The notes: a model not told the origin generated them from the letters alone. Positions 23,494-64,000 are shown, counted from the stretch's first letter. The stretch is DNA of 64,000 bases from Amorphochlora amoebiformis (GCA_054601695.1 BAAHQB010000258.1:124001-188000), one strand, 5' to 3'. Numbers and translations: made by a program.

Positions 23494-23699
23494 GCACACA
23501 TATCATATCATATATATATATATATATATAAATATATATATATGTATGTATATATGATTATACGAATATATATATATATATATAAATATATGTAATATGT
23601 CTATATATGTATATATATATATATATATCATGATAATGCTATTATACTACAAACCGCCCCTATACTAGCGTTACCGCGACTTAGCTAAAAAACTCATCA

Positions 23700-23885
23700 A
23701 GTTTTATTCATAACTACAATACATATGATACCAAAACAATCACATGACATTTACCTAATATTTGACAAATATTCATAACTACAATATATATGATACCAAT
23801 ACAATCATATGACATTTACCTAATATTTGACAAATATTCATAACTACAATATATATGATACCAATACAATCATATAATATCTACT
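23700..23885. repeat. Three-copy about 65-bp tandem repeat
   Basis: CATAACTACAATATATATGA...CATTTACCTAATATTTGACAAATATT is repeated three times in AT-rich unique DNA between 23640 and 24150. Confidence 0.8.
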
Positions 23886-24209
23886 CAATATTCAAATTCT
23901 ATCCATTCAATGCATCAAAGCATGGATTGACATCACCATAATATCTTACGAACCTATTTTTTTCTATTTTTCGGCTGTATATAACACGCTACGTATACTA
24001 GTACTAGTAGTAATATTGCACATGTGATAAAAAGCAGAGAGTGAGTTACAGCTATTATTATGACGATAGTGACATAGTAATCGTTACTTCATACCTACAC
24101 ATTAGCAATATGATTCGTAGAATTATTAAGAAGATTACTGAAAATATGGATGGGTTATATATATATATATGTATAATATATATATATATATATATATAAT
24201 ATATATATG

Positions 24210-24253
<44 letters not shown>

Positions 24254-24257
24254 TATC

Positions 24258-24302
<45 letters not shown>

Positions 24303-24394
24303 TATATATATATATATATTTCGATTACTTGATGTTTGAGTCTATACTACATTTATAGAAATCTAACACGTTGATGTGCATATTCTATGCATCT

Positions 24395-24427
24395 CTCAAC
24401 ATCTATAGCCAACTCAAATTGTTATCT

Positions 24428-24479
<52 letters not shown>

Positions 24480-24532
24480 TCGCTCTTACTGTAGTCTGCG
24501 CATATGGATTGAAGTTAAAGGATGTTTTGATA

Positions 24533-24602
<70 letters not shown>

Positions 24603-24653
24603 GCTCTTACTGTAGTCTGCGCATATAGACTGAAGTTAAAGGATGTCTTGATA

Positions 24654-24711
<58 letters not shown>

Positions 24712-24795
24712 GCTCTTACTGTAGTCTGCGCATATGGATTGAAGTTAAAGGATGTCTTTACAGTACATATATATAAATATATATATATATATATA

Positions 24796-24827
<32 letters not shown>

Positions 24828-24840
24828 CATATACACATAT
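24395..24840 (+). repeat. Three-copy repeat with AT spacers
   Basis: The core CGCTCTTACTGTAGTCTGCG...TTGAAGTTAAAGGATGTCTT occurs three times at about 24480, 24602 and 24711, each followed by TGATAGTACATAT or CAGTACATAT and an AT array. The placement of AT right after a (T/C)AGTA word matches the array at 18180-19860. Confidence 0.85.
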
Positions 24841-24904
24841 ATATATTATATATTATACATATATGGAATGTCTAGTGAATAGTGGCCTGGGGTGTATTCA
24901 TTAG

Positions 24905-25116
24905 TTTAAAAAGGTGAGACTTACTCACGAACTCTCTTGACAGCTGTAATCTGGCATGGGGGTATGGATGTCTTGACAGTTAGGACGTGAGATGTCTTGA
25001 CAGTGAGAACGTGAGATGTCTTGACAGTGAATGTGCGGGGTGTCTTGATAGTGAATAGCGGTCTGGGGTGTATTCATTAGTTTACAAAGGTCGAACTTGC
25101 TCACGTACTGTCTTGA

Positions 25117-25155
<39 letters not shown>

Positions 25156-25500
25156 TATACAAATATATACACATATACACATATATATATATATATATAT
25201 ACCTATATATATATATGTGTATATATGTGTGTGTATATATAACTGTTCAATAAAATACATAAAATAACAAATATACATATGTATATAGACAAACTCTGGC
25301 ATTTAACGTATGGGTGGCTTGAAGGTCAAGATGTGGGCTGTCTTGACAGTTAAGAGTCGGACGTGAATGGGAATATATCTAGATATGGGATATCTTGAGA
25401 GTCAAGACTTGGTATGTCTTAAAGTCAAGACGTGGGATGTCTTAACAGTTAAGACGTGGGATGTCTAAGACATGGAATATCTTGATAGTCAAGACTCTTG
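24905..25500 (-). repeat. Right inner arm and GTCTTGAC minisatellite
   Basis: It contains ACTCACGAACTCTCTTGACA, inverted relative to 18070-18105, then a run of GTCTTGACAGT.A.GACGTG.GATG units, with AT arrays and a 60-bp internal duplicate (GTGGCCTGGGGTGTATTCAT at 24880 and 25060). Confidence 0.7.
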
Positions 25501-25577
25501 AAGGATATATTTATAAATTTGATACACACATATATATATATATATATACGATATATATATGTATATGTATATGTATA

Positions 25578-25616
<39 letters not shown>

Positions 25617-25703
25617 GTCTTTACGTAGTAGTGTAATATACATTACTATATATTTGTGTATATGATATACATTACTATATATTTATGTATATGATATTGT
25701 GTA

Positions 25704-25742
<39 letters not shown>

Positions 25743-25779
25743 CGGATATATCTAGTATATATATCAAGTTGTTTACAGA

Positions 25780-26760
25780 TATGACACTTTGAGTGTTATT
25801 TTCAACATTAACTAGTTAAAATTGATATCAATGCATATCGACGATTAGATGATTATCAGAGATGATATATAACTTGCATACAATACAGAATATTTTCCAT
25901 ACATTTGAATATATCCCCACTAGCGCGCTAATATCAAGGTGCGTACCTATAGCATCTAAGAAGATCTTTCCATGCTCATTCTCTTAGTAAATAGCGGTAA
26001 TATTATAGTAATACTAATTAATGTCTTCTCATAAATTAAAAACCCGATCGTCAGTATATAACACAGAAATTGTGGACTGAATTAGAGGAAAAGATCTGCG
26101 GATTCTAAATATATGACTGCCGAACTAAGGTAAATTTCTGACCCGAATTTTTCTTGAAAAAATCGCTAAATCTAAAAACCGTCAGTGAAACGTCACATTC
26201 CCCCCAATGTTCCAATTTTCCCCCCTCGGACAAATCGAAGTTTGGGAAATGACAAGATATCCCCAAGACCTAGCCCGACACATATCTGACAAAATTTTGA
26301 GAAAAAAACCGAAACTCGTCCAAAACCATTGCAAAAACACCAAAAAAAACAAATTCTCGAAGCTATCACCTTACCACCCTGCAGTATCTAACCCTATAAA
26401 TTATTTAATGCTATATTAGGTGCCTTATATCCTTAAAATCAAATATTGTATCGATTTCCATCGGAATTATTCCCATCCTGCCAATGATAACTCATTCGTG
26501 CATGGGCTTTGAAACCTATCGTTTGGGCACCAAACCACGTCCAGATTAAGATGAATAATGAATTCCAAGGGATAAAATCTCGAAAACAGCCAATAACATT
26601 GATATTATGGGGCTTCAGCAGGTTTCGAACCAGCTTTATTCTCTGGATATTGCGAAATATGCCTTTTCATCATCCCAAGGCATCGACCCTATCCTTCGCA
26701 CCCATCATCTTGGATTGGTTTGGGCATAATCGTGTAATAAACTACTTTTTGTAGTATAAT
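25780..26760. other. Unique intergenic block without microsatellites
   Basis: About 1 kb of ordinary AT-rich sequence. Open frames (26207-26419 and 26509-26754, plus) are short and not connected by splice signals to anything I can identify, so I do not call a gene. It may be the interior of the right arm of the inverted duplication. Confidence 0.4.
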
Positions 26761-26761
26761 A

Positions 26762-26870
26762 GGTAATTTTATCCAATATCGAACAGCCAAGACCTCTTAT
26801 AGTAATTTCTCGACCTTTAATGCTTCAATACAAAGTTTTATTATAAATGTCCAAGACCTCTAATACATAT
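26762..26870 (-). repeat. Right outer arm of large inverted duplication
   Basis: GGTAATTTTATCCAATATCG...CCAAGACCTCTTATAGTAAT...CCAAGACCTCTAATA aligns with the reverse complement of 17150-17245. The bases flanking on the outside are unrelated. Confidence 0.7.
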
Positions 26871-26889
26871 TATTATTGAGAAGGATGCA

Positions 26890-27025
26890 TGGAATACTAT
26901 GGATTTCTGTAATCCCGGGTTAAAAATTATAATCCCGGGATTCAAATGGTTTCTGTCTGTTGGATCTGTAATCCCGGGTTTAAAATCATAATCCCGGGAT
27001 TCAAATGGGTTCTGGCGGTTGGATC
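26890..27025 (+). repeat. Two-copy 80-bp tandem with CCCGGG palindromes
   Basis: The unit TTTCTGTAATCCCGGGTTAAAAA...AATCCCGGGATTCAAATGG is repeated twice, giving four TCCCGGG sites in about 100 bp. AATCCCGGGATT is a perfect 12-bp palindrome. Confidence 0.8.
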
Positions 27026-27044
27026 AAACTCATCCGAGCTTTGC

Positions 27045-27054
27045 ACCTATAAAT
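27045..27054 (+). promoter_or_regulatory. TATA-box-like element
   Basis: CTATAAATAA stands in GC-balanced unique DNA upstream of a purine-rich stretch (27121-27300), on the same strand as and about 1.7 kb upstream of the first candidate exon of gene 3. In so AT-rich a genome this is weak evidence. Confidence 0.2.
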
Positions 27055-27356
27055 AAACCCATAATCCGGTAAAAAGCTCCAATATTTCGTGAAAATTTGC
27101 ATATTCGACGTACATAATGCTTTTTGTCAGGAGAGCAAGGGGGAGAGGGGTGGGGAAAGGCGATTAGAGAGAGAGAGAGACGCGAGTTTTTGTCGAAAGA
27201 GCGGGACGGAGGAAGGAAGAGAGAGGAATGATAATAAGGGAGCCGAAAAAAAATAAAAGTGAGAGTTTTAAAGGGGGGGGGGGAGGGAGTATGTATTGTA
27301 TAAGAGGGTATATATGTAACTTATGAAATTTTATCTAATTTGGTGTACATTTTGTA

Positions 27357-27390
<34 letters not shown>

Positions 27391-27409
27391 ATATCTATAA
27401 TATATGGAT

Positions 27410-27451
<42 letters not shown>

Positions 27452-27550
27452 ATATATATATATATATTATATATATGTGTATGTGTATATGTATATGTAT
27501 GTGTATGTATATGTATGGGAATGTTATATGTATATATATATATATATATA

Positions 27551-27593
<43 letters not shown>

Positions 27594-27642
27594 AATAGTT
27601 ATCTTTCTCTATCTCTCTCTCTCTATATATATATACATGATG

Positions 27643-27690
<48 letters not shown>

Positions 27691-27776
27691 TGTACACACA
27701 TATAAATCTTATATATATAAATACATACATATTATACATATGTATATATATATATATGTATATATGTATATCATAT

Positions 27777-27825
<49 letters not shown>

Positions 27826-27827
<2 letters not shown>

Positions 27828-27902
27828 CAAACCAATGCTCACAATCCATGTAATCCGTACAGACATATATAATATTTGTCTATGTTTCACATATAATATA
27901 CA

Positions 27903-27963
<61 letters not shown>

Positions 27964-28226
27964 TTATATATTATAAACCAATGCTAAAAGTCCGTGTAAT
28001 CCGTACAGACATATATATTAATCGTCTATGTTTTACATATTATATACATTAATGTATATATGTATATATATGTATATATATATATATACATATATATAAT
28101 ATACATATATGTATGTTTATGTATATATATATATACATATATTATATATTATAAACCAATGCTAAAAGTCCGTGTAATCCGTACAGACATATATATTAAT
28201 CGTCTATGTTTTACATATAATATACA

Positions 28227-28287
<61 letters not shown>

Positions 28288-28395
28288 TGTATATATATAT
28301 ATATATATACATATATTATATATTATAAACCAATGCTAAAAGTCCGTGTAATCCGTACAGAAATATATATTAATCGTCTATGTTTCACATATAAT

Positions 28396-28435
<40 letters not shown>

Positions 28436-28438
28436 GTA

Positions 28439-28480
<42 letters not shown>

Positions 28481-28557
28481 TACAAAGCAATGCTAAAAGT
28501 CCATGTAATCCGTACAGACATACATATTAATCGTCTATGTTTCACATATAATATACA

Positions 28558-28560
<3 letters not shown>
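27826..28560. repeat. Five-copy about 165-bp tandem repeat
   Basis: The core AACCAATGCTAAAAGTCCGT, GTAATCCGTACAGACATATA, ATCGTCTATGTTTTACATAT occurs at about 27828, 27977, 28153, 28327 and 28485 with AT arrays of varying length between. No copy shows a distinct longer version that would mark an exon. Confidence 0.9.
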
Positions 28561-28601
<41 letters not shown>

Positions 28602-28713
28602 TAATACACACATATATACACATATACAAACATATATATATCCGTTAGATATAAGTATATATGCATATGTGTATACATGTGTGTACATATATATTTATGT
28701 TTATAATATGCAG

Positions 28714-52347
<23,634 letters not shown>

Positions 52348-52521
52348 TTCTAGAAGCTAGCTTAGTGAGATGCTTAGTGAGCGAGCTACGTAGTTCGAAT
52401 GAAGCGTTTCCTAGCTTCCACGCGCGTTTTTTTTTCTTTTTTTTATTTATTTGTCGGGCATGCTTGCAAGTCTGTAAAATTCGGTCATCAAGTAAAGTTA
52501 GGTACGTTGAAGTGTTTATGT

Positions 52522-52581
<60 letters not shown>

Positions 52582-52840
52582 AATATGTATATATATATAT
52601 ATATATACTACGATATATATATATATATCTAGATATTAGTAAGCGTAGTATAGTCTCCTGCTCCGGCTTCGGCTTCGGCTTCGCCTACGCCTACGCCGTC
52701 GTGTCGTCGTGTCATTTGTATAAACATATATATATATATATATAAAAATATATGTCAATACATTAATAGTATACATTCTAGACATGCAGACATGCACATG
52801 TACATTTTGCTATACAATACATATACCTAAGCTGGTCATA
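52348..52840. other. Downstream of gene 3
   Basis: Unique sequence with a T-rich stretch (52428-52450), AT arrays, then a short GGCTTC/GCCTAC hexamer repeat at 52664-52700 and TCGTGTCGTCGTGTC. No gene seen. Confidence 0.5.
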
Positions 52841-52937
52841 CACTGCGATACGTACGTCACACCGAAAAGTATTTCTGACATCTAACATCTATCCCTTATG
52901 CGTACCATTTATTGAAATTCGTACATCTGTAGCATAA

Positions 52938-53345
52938 ATACGCGTGCGTATGCGTACATTACGCATGCGTACATTACGTATGCGTATATTACACATGCGT
53001 ATATTACGCATGCGTACAGTGACGCATGCGTATATTACGCATGCGTACAGTGACGCATGCGTACAATACTCATGCGTACATTATGCATGCGTACATTACG
53101 CATGCGTATATTACGCATGCGTACATTACGTATGCTTACATTACGCATGCGTATATTATGCATGCGTACATTACGCATGCGTACATTACCTACATTACGC
53201 ATGCGTACATTACGCATGCGTACATTACGTACATTACGCATGCGTACATTACGCATGCGTACATAATTACGCATGCGTACATTGAGCATGCGCATGCGTA
53301 TTACATGCACGTATGCGCATGCGTATTACATGTGCGTAGGCTGGA
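52938..53345. repeat. ACGCATGCGT palindromic minisatellite
   Basis: About 25 units of TACATTACGCATGCG (about 15 bp), each centred on the palindrome ACGCATGCGT. Open frames on both strands (Met/Arg/Thr or His/Ala/Cys) are artefacts. CpG-rich and alternating purine-pyrimidine. Confidence 0.95.
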
Positions 53346-53399
53346 CAGTACAACATGTACGCAATTACAGAATTTATTCTTGAGATAGTCAGAGTAGGA

Positions 53400-54160
53400 A
53401 TCAATGCGTATATACCACCATAAGATGAGTATGTACTGAGTGTATATGTAATATATCCAGTCGATCATGACATTTGATATACATGTGATATCGAGTCTTA
53501 GTTAATTCAATTAACATGAAATAGTCAAGTATGGCTTTAAAGTAGCATAACTATTCACGACTCCAGTGACTAGACCCTTTTCATCAATTTTGAGTCGTAT
53601 ATTAAGGTCATGAGTAAGAGCTATCCGAGTCCAATTGCAGCATGTCTAGCTGACACTTAACTATAGCTATAGCTAGATAATATAGTTACTATCTGGACCA
53701 TAGACTACGTACTATATATATAGGTCTACATGTAGAGGGCGTACCGACATTTAATTTTTAAGTTTTCTTGAAGTATTAAATGTTCGGGTATACTTAAATT
53801 TACTCACCGGTGAGTCTTAGTGATATGACCAGATTTAGATAATATTGTGACAAGATTAATAGTTTTAATCTAGCTTGTAGCTAGCGCGTAGTAAATACTA
53901 CGTTTACCCAGCACAATAATATATAGCAACTCACTTTGACAATTATATTAATTCGGCCTTATTCAGAATTCTAGAGTTCAATAAGAAAAAATCCAGTCAA
54001 TTTCTAGAATCTTCCTATTCTGTGATTTATACGTTATTTTGGCTAGAACCCGCGTTGGCGACTGGGCTTTCTGGGATTTAATATTTCGCATATTAGAAGA
54101 TTGTTTGGACACGTGGTTTGGCACGTGGACAGTATTCAATGAATATATCATCACTAGTAG
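53400..54160. other. Unique CTAG-rich intergenic segment
   Basis: About 750 bp without microsatellites, with many CTAG, TAGCTA and GACTAT words. No convincing exon. Same texture as 15725-16375. Confidence 0.45.
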
Positions 54161-54311
54161 AGTTATTTATATATATATATATATAAATAAATAAATACAC
54201 TTGTATGTATATGAAAACACATATGTATCCGGATATGCTATCGGGGGTATAGAATGTACAAATATATGTTATTATAATATATATATAATATGTGTATATT
54301 TATATATATAA

Positions 54312-54344
<33 letters not shown>

Positions 54345-54350
<6 letters not shown>

Positions 54351-54464
54351 GAATATATAAAGAATGACACCCCGAATCCGCTTATAAGAGCACGCTATAT
54401 AAACATATATATATATATATATATAAATATATGTGTGTGTATATTTATATATATAACGATATAT

Positions 54465-54500
<36 letters not shown>

Positions 54501-54562
54501 GTAGAATATATAAAAAATGACACACCGAATCCGCTTATAAGAGCACATGCTATATATACATA

Positions 54563-54604
<42 letters not shown>

Positions 54605-54628
54605 GTGTATATTTATATAGAAGGATAT

Positions 54629-54667
<39 letters not shown>

Positions 54668-54723
54668 GAATATATAAAGAATGACACCCCGAATCCGGTT
54701 ATAAGAGCACATGCTATATATAC

Positions 54724-54760
<37 letters not shown>

Positions 54761-54995
54761 GTGCATATTTATATATAACGATATATGTATATATATATAT
54801 ATATATATGTAGAATATATAAAGAATGACACGCTGAATCCGCTTATAAGAGCACATGCTATATATACATATATATATATTATATATATAGATATAATATG
54901 TGTATATTTATACATAACGATATATATATATATATAGAATATATAAAAATGACATCCCGAATCCGGTTACAAGAGCACATGCTATATATACATAT
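54345..54995. repeat. Five-copy about 140-bp tandem repeat
   Basis: The core GAATATATAAAGAATGACAC, CCCGAATCCGCTTATAAGAG, CACATGCTATATATACATA is repeated five times with AT spacers. In the minus direction each copy has TATAG then CATGTGCTCTTATAAGCGGA and could be exon-like, but no distinct full copy is seen. Confidence 0.9.
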
Positions 54996-55031
54996 ATATA
55001 TATATTTATATATATATATATATATAGGTAT

Positions 55032-55082
<51 letters not shown>

Positions 55083-55202
55083 TATGTAGGTATAAATATG
55101 TATTATACATAAACATATATATATATACATATATATACATATATATTTTTATATATTTATATTCTTATAGACAGATTCTAACTGCATATTTTGTTCATAT
55201 AG

Positions 55203-55244
55203 ACAACATCTATTAACAATATGAACAAGACAAGACGTATGATC

Positions 55245-55246
<2 letters not shown>
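55203..55246 (+). CDS. Orphan exon (TTSINNMNKTRRMI)
   Basis: Acceptor ATATAG, donor GTATAT, 44 nt, phase 0 to 2. Encodes TTSINNMNKTRRMI plus AG, and joins the exon at 56036 in phase. Lies beyond the stop of gene 3 and before the start of gene 4, so it marks a further small gene or a pseudogene fragment. Confidence 0.4.
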
Positions 55247-55295
<49 letters not shown>

Positions 55296-55449
55296 GATAT
55301 ATATATATATAATTATGCACGTATATAATGTATACATACATATATGAACATATATGAACAAATGTAAAGGTATATGAGGTTTTTTTCATATATTTACCCA
55401 AGAAACACGTATACACTATGTATATGTTCGCATATTAGATATATACATG

Positions 55450-55497
55450 TAAAACTGTAGAAAGGACAATTTCTCTCTTACATATGATATATTATAC

Positions 55498-55530
<33 letters not shown>

Positions 55531-55642
55531 CAAATACATATATACATACGTAGATATGTACATATATATAAACTATATATATATATATATATATATATAC
55601 CCAATAATAAGACTGTAGAAAAGACAATTTCTCTCTTACATA

Positions 55643-55688
<46 letters not shown>

Positions 55689-55701
55689 CATGTATACATA
55701 G

Positions 55702-55738
<37 letters not shown>

Positions 55739-56030
55739 TAAATAATATATATATACATACCTAATAATAAGACTGTAGAAAGGAGGATTTCTCTCTTACA
55801 CATGATACATTATATATACATATATATATATACATACATACATAAATATATACATACACATACACATAAATACATATATGCACACATATGTATATATATA
55901 TATACCTAATAATAAGACTGTAGAATGGAGAATTTCTCTCTTACATATATATATATATATATATATATTTATTTATACATATACATGTATACATGTATAA
56001 ATAATATATATATATACCTAATAATACGAC
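55450..56030 (+). repeat. Array of four acceptor/5'-exon fragments
   Basis: Units CCTAATAATAAGACTGTAG then AAAGGACAATTTCTCTCTTAC then AT, at about 55454, 55611, 55771 and 55918. Each matches the acceptor and first part of the exon at 56036 and then breaks off into AT. Confidence 0.8.
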
Positions 56031-56035
56031 TGTAG

Positions 56036-56090
56036 GAAGGATTATTTTTCTCTTACGAACAGTGGGAACAGTGCGGTCGAATCTGATTAT
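56036..56090 (+). CDS. Orphan exon ([18 protein letters not shown]), intact last copy
   Basis: Acceptor CTGTAG, donor GTATAT, 55 nt, phase 2 to 0. Encodes [18 protein letters not shown]. It is the only copy in its array that continues beyond CTCTTAC into unique sequence. Confidence 0.45.
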
Positions 56091-56106
56091 GTATATATAT
56101 GTATAC

Positions 56107-56144
<38 letters not shown>

Positions 56145-56221
56145 CATACATGTATACATACATATGCATATGTGCATTACATACATATACACATACACAT
56201 ATATGTGTATATTATATATGC

Positions 56222-56271
<50 letters not shown>

Positions 56272-56290
56272 TGCATACATATTGTTGCAG

Positions 56291-56334
56291 TGTCTTGTTT
56301 AATTGAAATTAGTTTTCTTGCTTGTAGTAGCACG
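56291..56334 (+). CDS. Possible exon ending at a TTAGGG array
   Basis: Acceptor GTTGCAG; open frame [14 protein letters not shown] to ACG, directly followed by GTTAGGGTTAGGG, which would be the donor. Phase does not match 56090, so the call is weak. Confidence 0.25.
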
Positions 56335-56474
56335 GTTAGGGTTAGGGTTAGGGTTAGGGTTAGGGTTAGGGTTAGGGTTAGGGTTAGGGTTAGGGTTGGG
56401 TTAGGGTTAGGGTTAGGGTTAGGGTTAGGGTTAGGGTTAGGGTTAGGGTTAGGGTTAGGGTTAGGGTTAGGGTA
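56335..56474. repeat. Near-perfect interstitial TTAGGG array
   Basis: About 23 TTAGGG units in a row with one shortened unit. The least mutated telomere-type block in the window, hence probably young. Unique DNA lies on both sides. Confidence 0.95.
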
Positions 56475-56690
56475 AGGAAAGTGAGAAGGGTGTATAGTCA
56501 TAATAAGATATGAAATTACCTAAATCAATCTAAGTTTCATGGCTGTCACTAAGGGTCAGTCACTTTCATCCTTTTCAAGCTTCTGTTCATAGTTTTGTGA
56601 TTTGTCGTTATTACCTAACCGAGATCCGTCATCACGTCCTGATATATATATTATATGTAAATATATATACATATATAAATACACACACAC

Positions 56691-56753
<63 letters not shown>

Positions 56754-56796
56754 TATATATATATATATATGTAATTTATATATTTGTGTGTATATA

Positions 56797-56827
<31 letters not shown>

Positions 56828-56873
56828 GTCAAGTTTGTGATGTGTGTAATATTACAAACTGTTTATATAGTTG

Positions 56874-56907
<34 letters not shown>

Positions 56908-56958
56908 GTATATATTGTATGTATATATGTATATATAATCATACATATACGAGTATGG

Positions 56959-56989
<31 letters not shown>

Positions 56990-56991
56990 GA

Positions 56992-57022
<31 letters not shown>

Positions 57023-57117
57023 TATATACCATCATACATATGGGAGTATGGAGACATAAAATTATACATTACAACTTTACATATGTATTTCGGTGTATAT
57101 GTACATTACATATTTAA

Positions 57118-57156
<39 letters not shown>

Positions 57157-57240
57157 CTGTGGGTAAGGTTTGGATTCTTTTCTTTCATAGCGATTATATG
57201 CTTTCTATATATATATGTATATTATGTATGTATATACATA

Positions 57241-57292
<52 letters not shown>

Positions 57293-57534
57293 GTATATAT
57301 ATTTAAAATCTAGAGTTATATGAACTGTATGCATACACGTTGTCATCAATATATATATATATATATATATAGATAAATATGTATATATATTACACATGTA
57401 TATAAATACATAATTAATATATACATAACAATATATATATATACATGTATATACGGATATAATTATATGTGTGTATATGTTAATATGTATCCGGGCACTA
57501 TACATGAATAATACATGTATATATAGTATATGTT

Positions 57535-58283
57535 TATATAATATATATATATATATAGTATATGTTTGGATAATATATATATAGTATATATTTGGAAAAT
57601 ATATAATATATATATAGTATATGTTTGGATAATATATATATGTTGAATAATATATGTTTGAATAATATATATATAGTATATGTTTGGATAATATATATAT
57701 AGTATATGTTTGGATAATATATATATACATATATATGTTTGGATAATATATATATATATATAGTATATGTTTGGATAATATATATATAGTACATGTTGGA
57801 TAATACATACATAGTATATGTTTGGATAATATATATATATTTATATTATATATGTTTGGATAATATATATATAGTACATGTTTGGATAATATATATATAT
57901 AAAAAAGTTTGGATAATATATATATGTATAGTATATGTTTGGATAATATATATATAGTATATGTTGGATAATATATATATAGTATATGTTTGGATAATAT
58001 ATATATATTTATATTATATATGTTTGGATAATATATATATAGTACATGTTTGGATAATATATATACTATATATGTTTGGATAATACATATGTATAGTATA
58101 TGTTTGGATAATATATATATAGTATATGCTGGATAATATATATATAGTATATGTTTGGATAATATATATATATTTATATTATATATGTTTGGATAATATA
58201 TATATAGTACATGTTTGGATAATATATATATTATATATGTTTGGATAATATATATGTATAGTATATGTTTGGATAATATACAT

Positions 58284-58292
<9 letters not shown>
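57535..58292 (-). repeat. About 24-copy ATCCAAACATGTAC/ATATAC array
   Basis: On the minus strand units read TTATCCAAACATATACTATA with AT spacers. Each matches the end of the exon-like island at 58345-58390 (TCCAAACAT then donor GTACTA). They are donor-side fragments following a full copy, as at 35902. Confidence 0.85.
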
Positions 58293-58342
<50 letters not shown>

Positions 58343-58344
58343 AT

Positions 58345-58508
<164 letters not shown>

Positions 58509-58574
58509 AACATAATGTGTATATGTATGGAAATATATTAATAGTGTATAGCACACACATACACTTACTAATAA

Positions 58575-58626
<52 letters not shown>

Positions 58627-58689
58627 TATTCGCATATGTAAGTGTATACATATGCATAATATATGTACATATCGAAATCGCTGAATATA

Positions 58690-59196
58690 CACATGCTTAT
58701 AGGGTAAAAAACAACCCCGATATTTTAAATTTCAGAAAATATTTTATTCTTGGGTAATACGTATGAGATATTATGATATATATACATATATATATATATG
58801 AAACCCGAAACTATTCAACATCTACACTAGATTCTACAGTAACCCATTACCGCGTCGACCGAGCCAAATCCTGCCGAAAAATATTACACTAGAAATTTCC
58901 TGGTGGGATTCACATGATACTACCAAGAAATTAACAGAAATTGCAGGGATCCCGATACTCCCGCCGATCATCCCGGTATTGCTCGGATAGTACCCCTGAT
59001 TGGTTCGATATTGTGACACAGCAGAGTGACATCACAGTATGTCATCCTGTCGTGTCACAATGCTTGGGGTCACGATGGCTTCATTCCCGTGAATGGCGCG
59101 AAGGTGCAAAAAAAATAGGGTTTATAAGGATGAGAGCGGTTGCTTTTTTAAAATTGATAACATCTCACCTTACATATACTTGTCCAGACCCTGAAG
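58690..59196 (+). promoter_or_regulatory. Candidate 5' region of gene 4
   Basis: A 500-bp GC-balanced block without microsatellites before the ATG, containing GTGACA...TGTCAC and ATCCCGGTATTGCTCGG motifs. No clear TATA box. A splice-acceptor-like TGTCCAG sits at 59181-59187, so a 5' untranslated exon is possible. Confidence 0.3.
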
Positions 59197-63996
<4,800 letters not shown>

Positions 63997-64000
63997 ACTA

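Noticed and set aside
52944-53388. Met/Arg/Thr and His/Ala/Tyr repeat frames
   Set aside because: The palindromic ACGCATGCGT array yields open frames in all registers.

Overview
The window is eukaryotic nuclear DNA. It has long runs of (AT)n and related AT-rich microsatellites, short unique islands with GT-AG introns, interstitial TTAGGG/CCCTAA arrays, long polypyrimidine and polypurine tracts, and many tandem minisatellites. Nearly every long open frame of Tyr/Ile type (AT arrays), Leu/Ser/Phe type (CT arrays) or Arg/Glu type (GA arrays) is a simple-repeat artefact. The organism cannot be named from the sequence. TTAGGG arrays fit animals, fungi and several protist groups. Introns as short as about 34 to 90 nt next to kilobase AT-filled introns, and very small exons, suggest a compact-intron protist or invertebrate whose introns were inflated by microsatellites.

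By joining short non-repeat islands at AG/GT boundaries and requiring codon phase to match, I infer four plus-strand genes. (1) 244-3527: low-complexity Pro/Ser/Thr/His-rich exons leading into a basic stretch and a C-x2-C-x10-H-x3-C zinc-knuckle-like end. (2) 6088-17138: a 17-exon gene of about 695 codons, with every junction in phase. It has an unrecognised N-terminal half, then 7 to 8 leucine-rich repeats mostly one per exon (including a tandem duplicated pair of 72-nt phase-2 exons), and an unrecognised C-terminal part ending in TGA. (3) about 28714-52347: a coiled-coil protein built from about 23 tiny exons (28-95 nt) ending in TAA, with roughly 95 percent of the locus being AT-rich intron. 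(4) 59197 to beyond the window end: a charged, coiled-coil-like protein starting at a good ATG context, including a 9-nt microexon and a duplicated 57-nt exon.

The regions between genes hold: 3528-6087, AT arrays plus the second of two copies of a tRNA-like SINE; 17139-28713, a large inverted duplication whose arms carry a GTCTTGAC/GTCAAGAC minisatellite, plus a CpG-rich TACGTA array and several tandem repeats; 52348-59196, an ACGCATGCGT array, a CTAG-rich unique segment, more exon-like islands, a perfect TTAGGG array and a minus-strand exon array.

The most striking theme is that many tandem arrays are anchored on exon boundaries. They contain many truncated copies of an exon end plus its AT intron, with only the terminal copy (last for acceptor-side arrays, first for donor-side arrays) holding the full, phase-compatible exon. 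I saw this independently at 31.8, 35.9, 41-42.8, 55.4-56.1, 57.5-58.4, 61.2-61.4 and 62.0-62.5 kb. All gene models are by eye; no homology search or transcript data was available.
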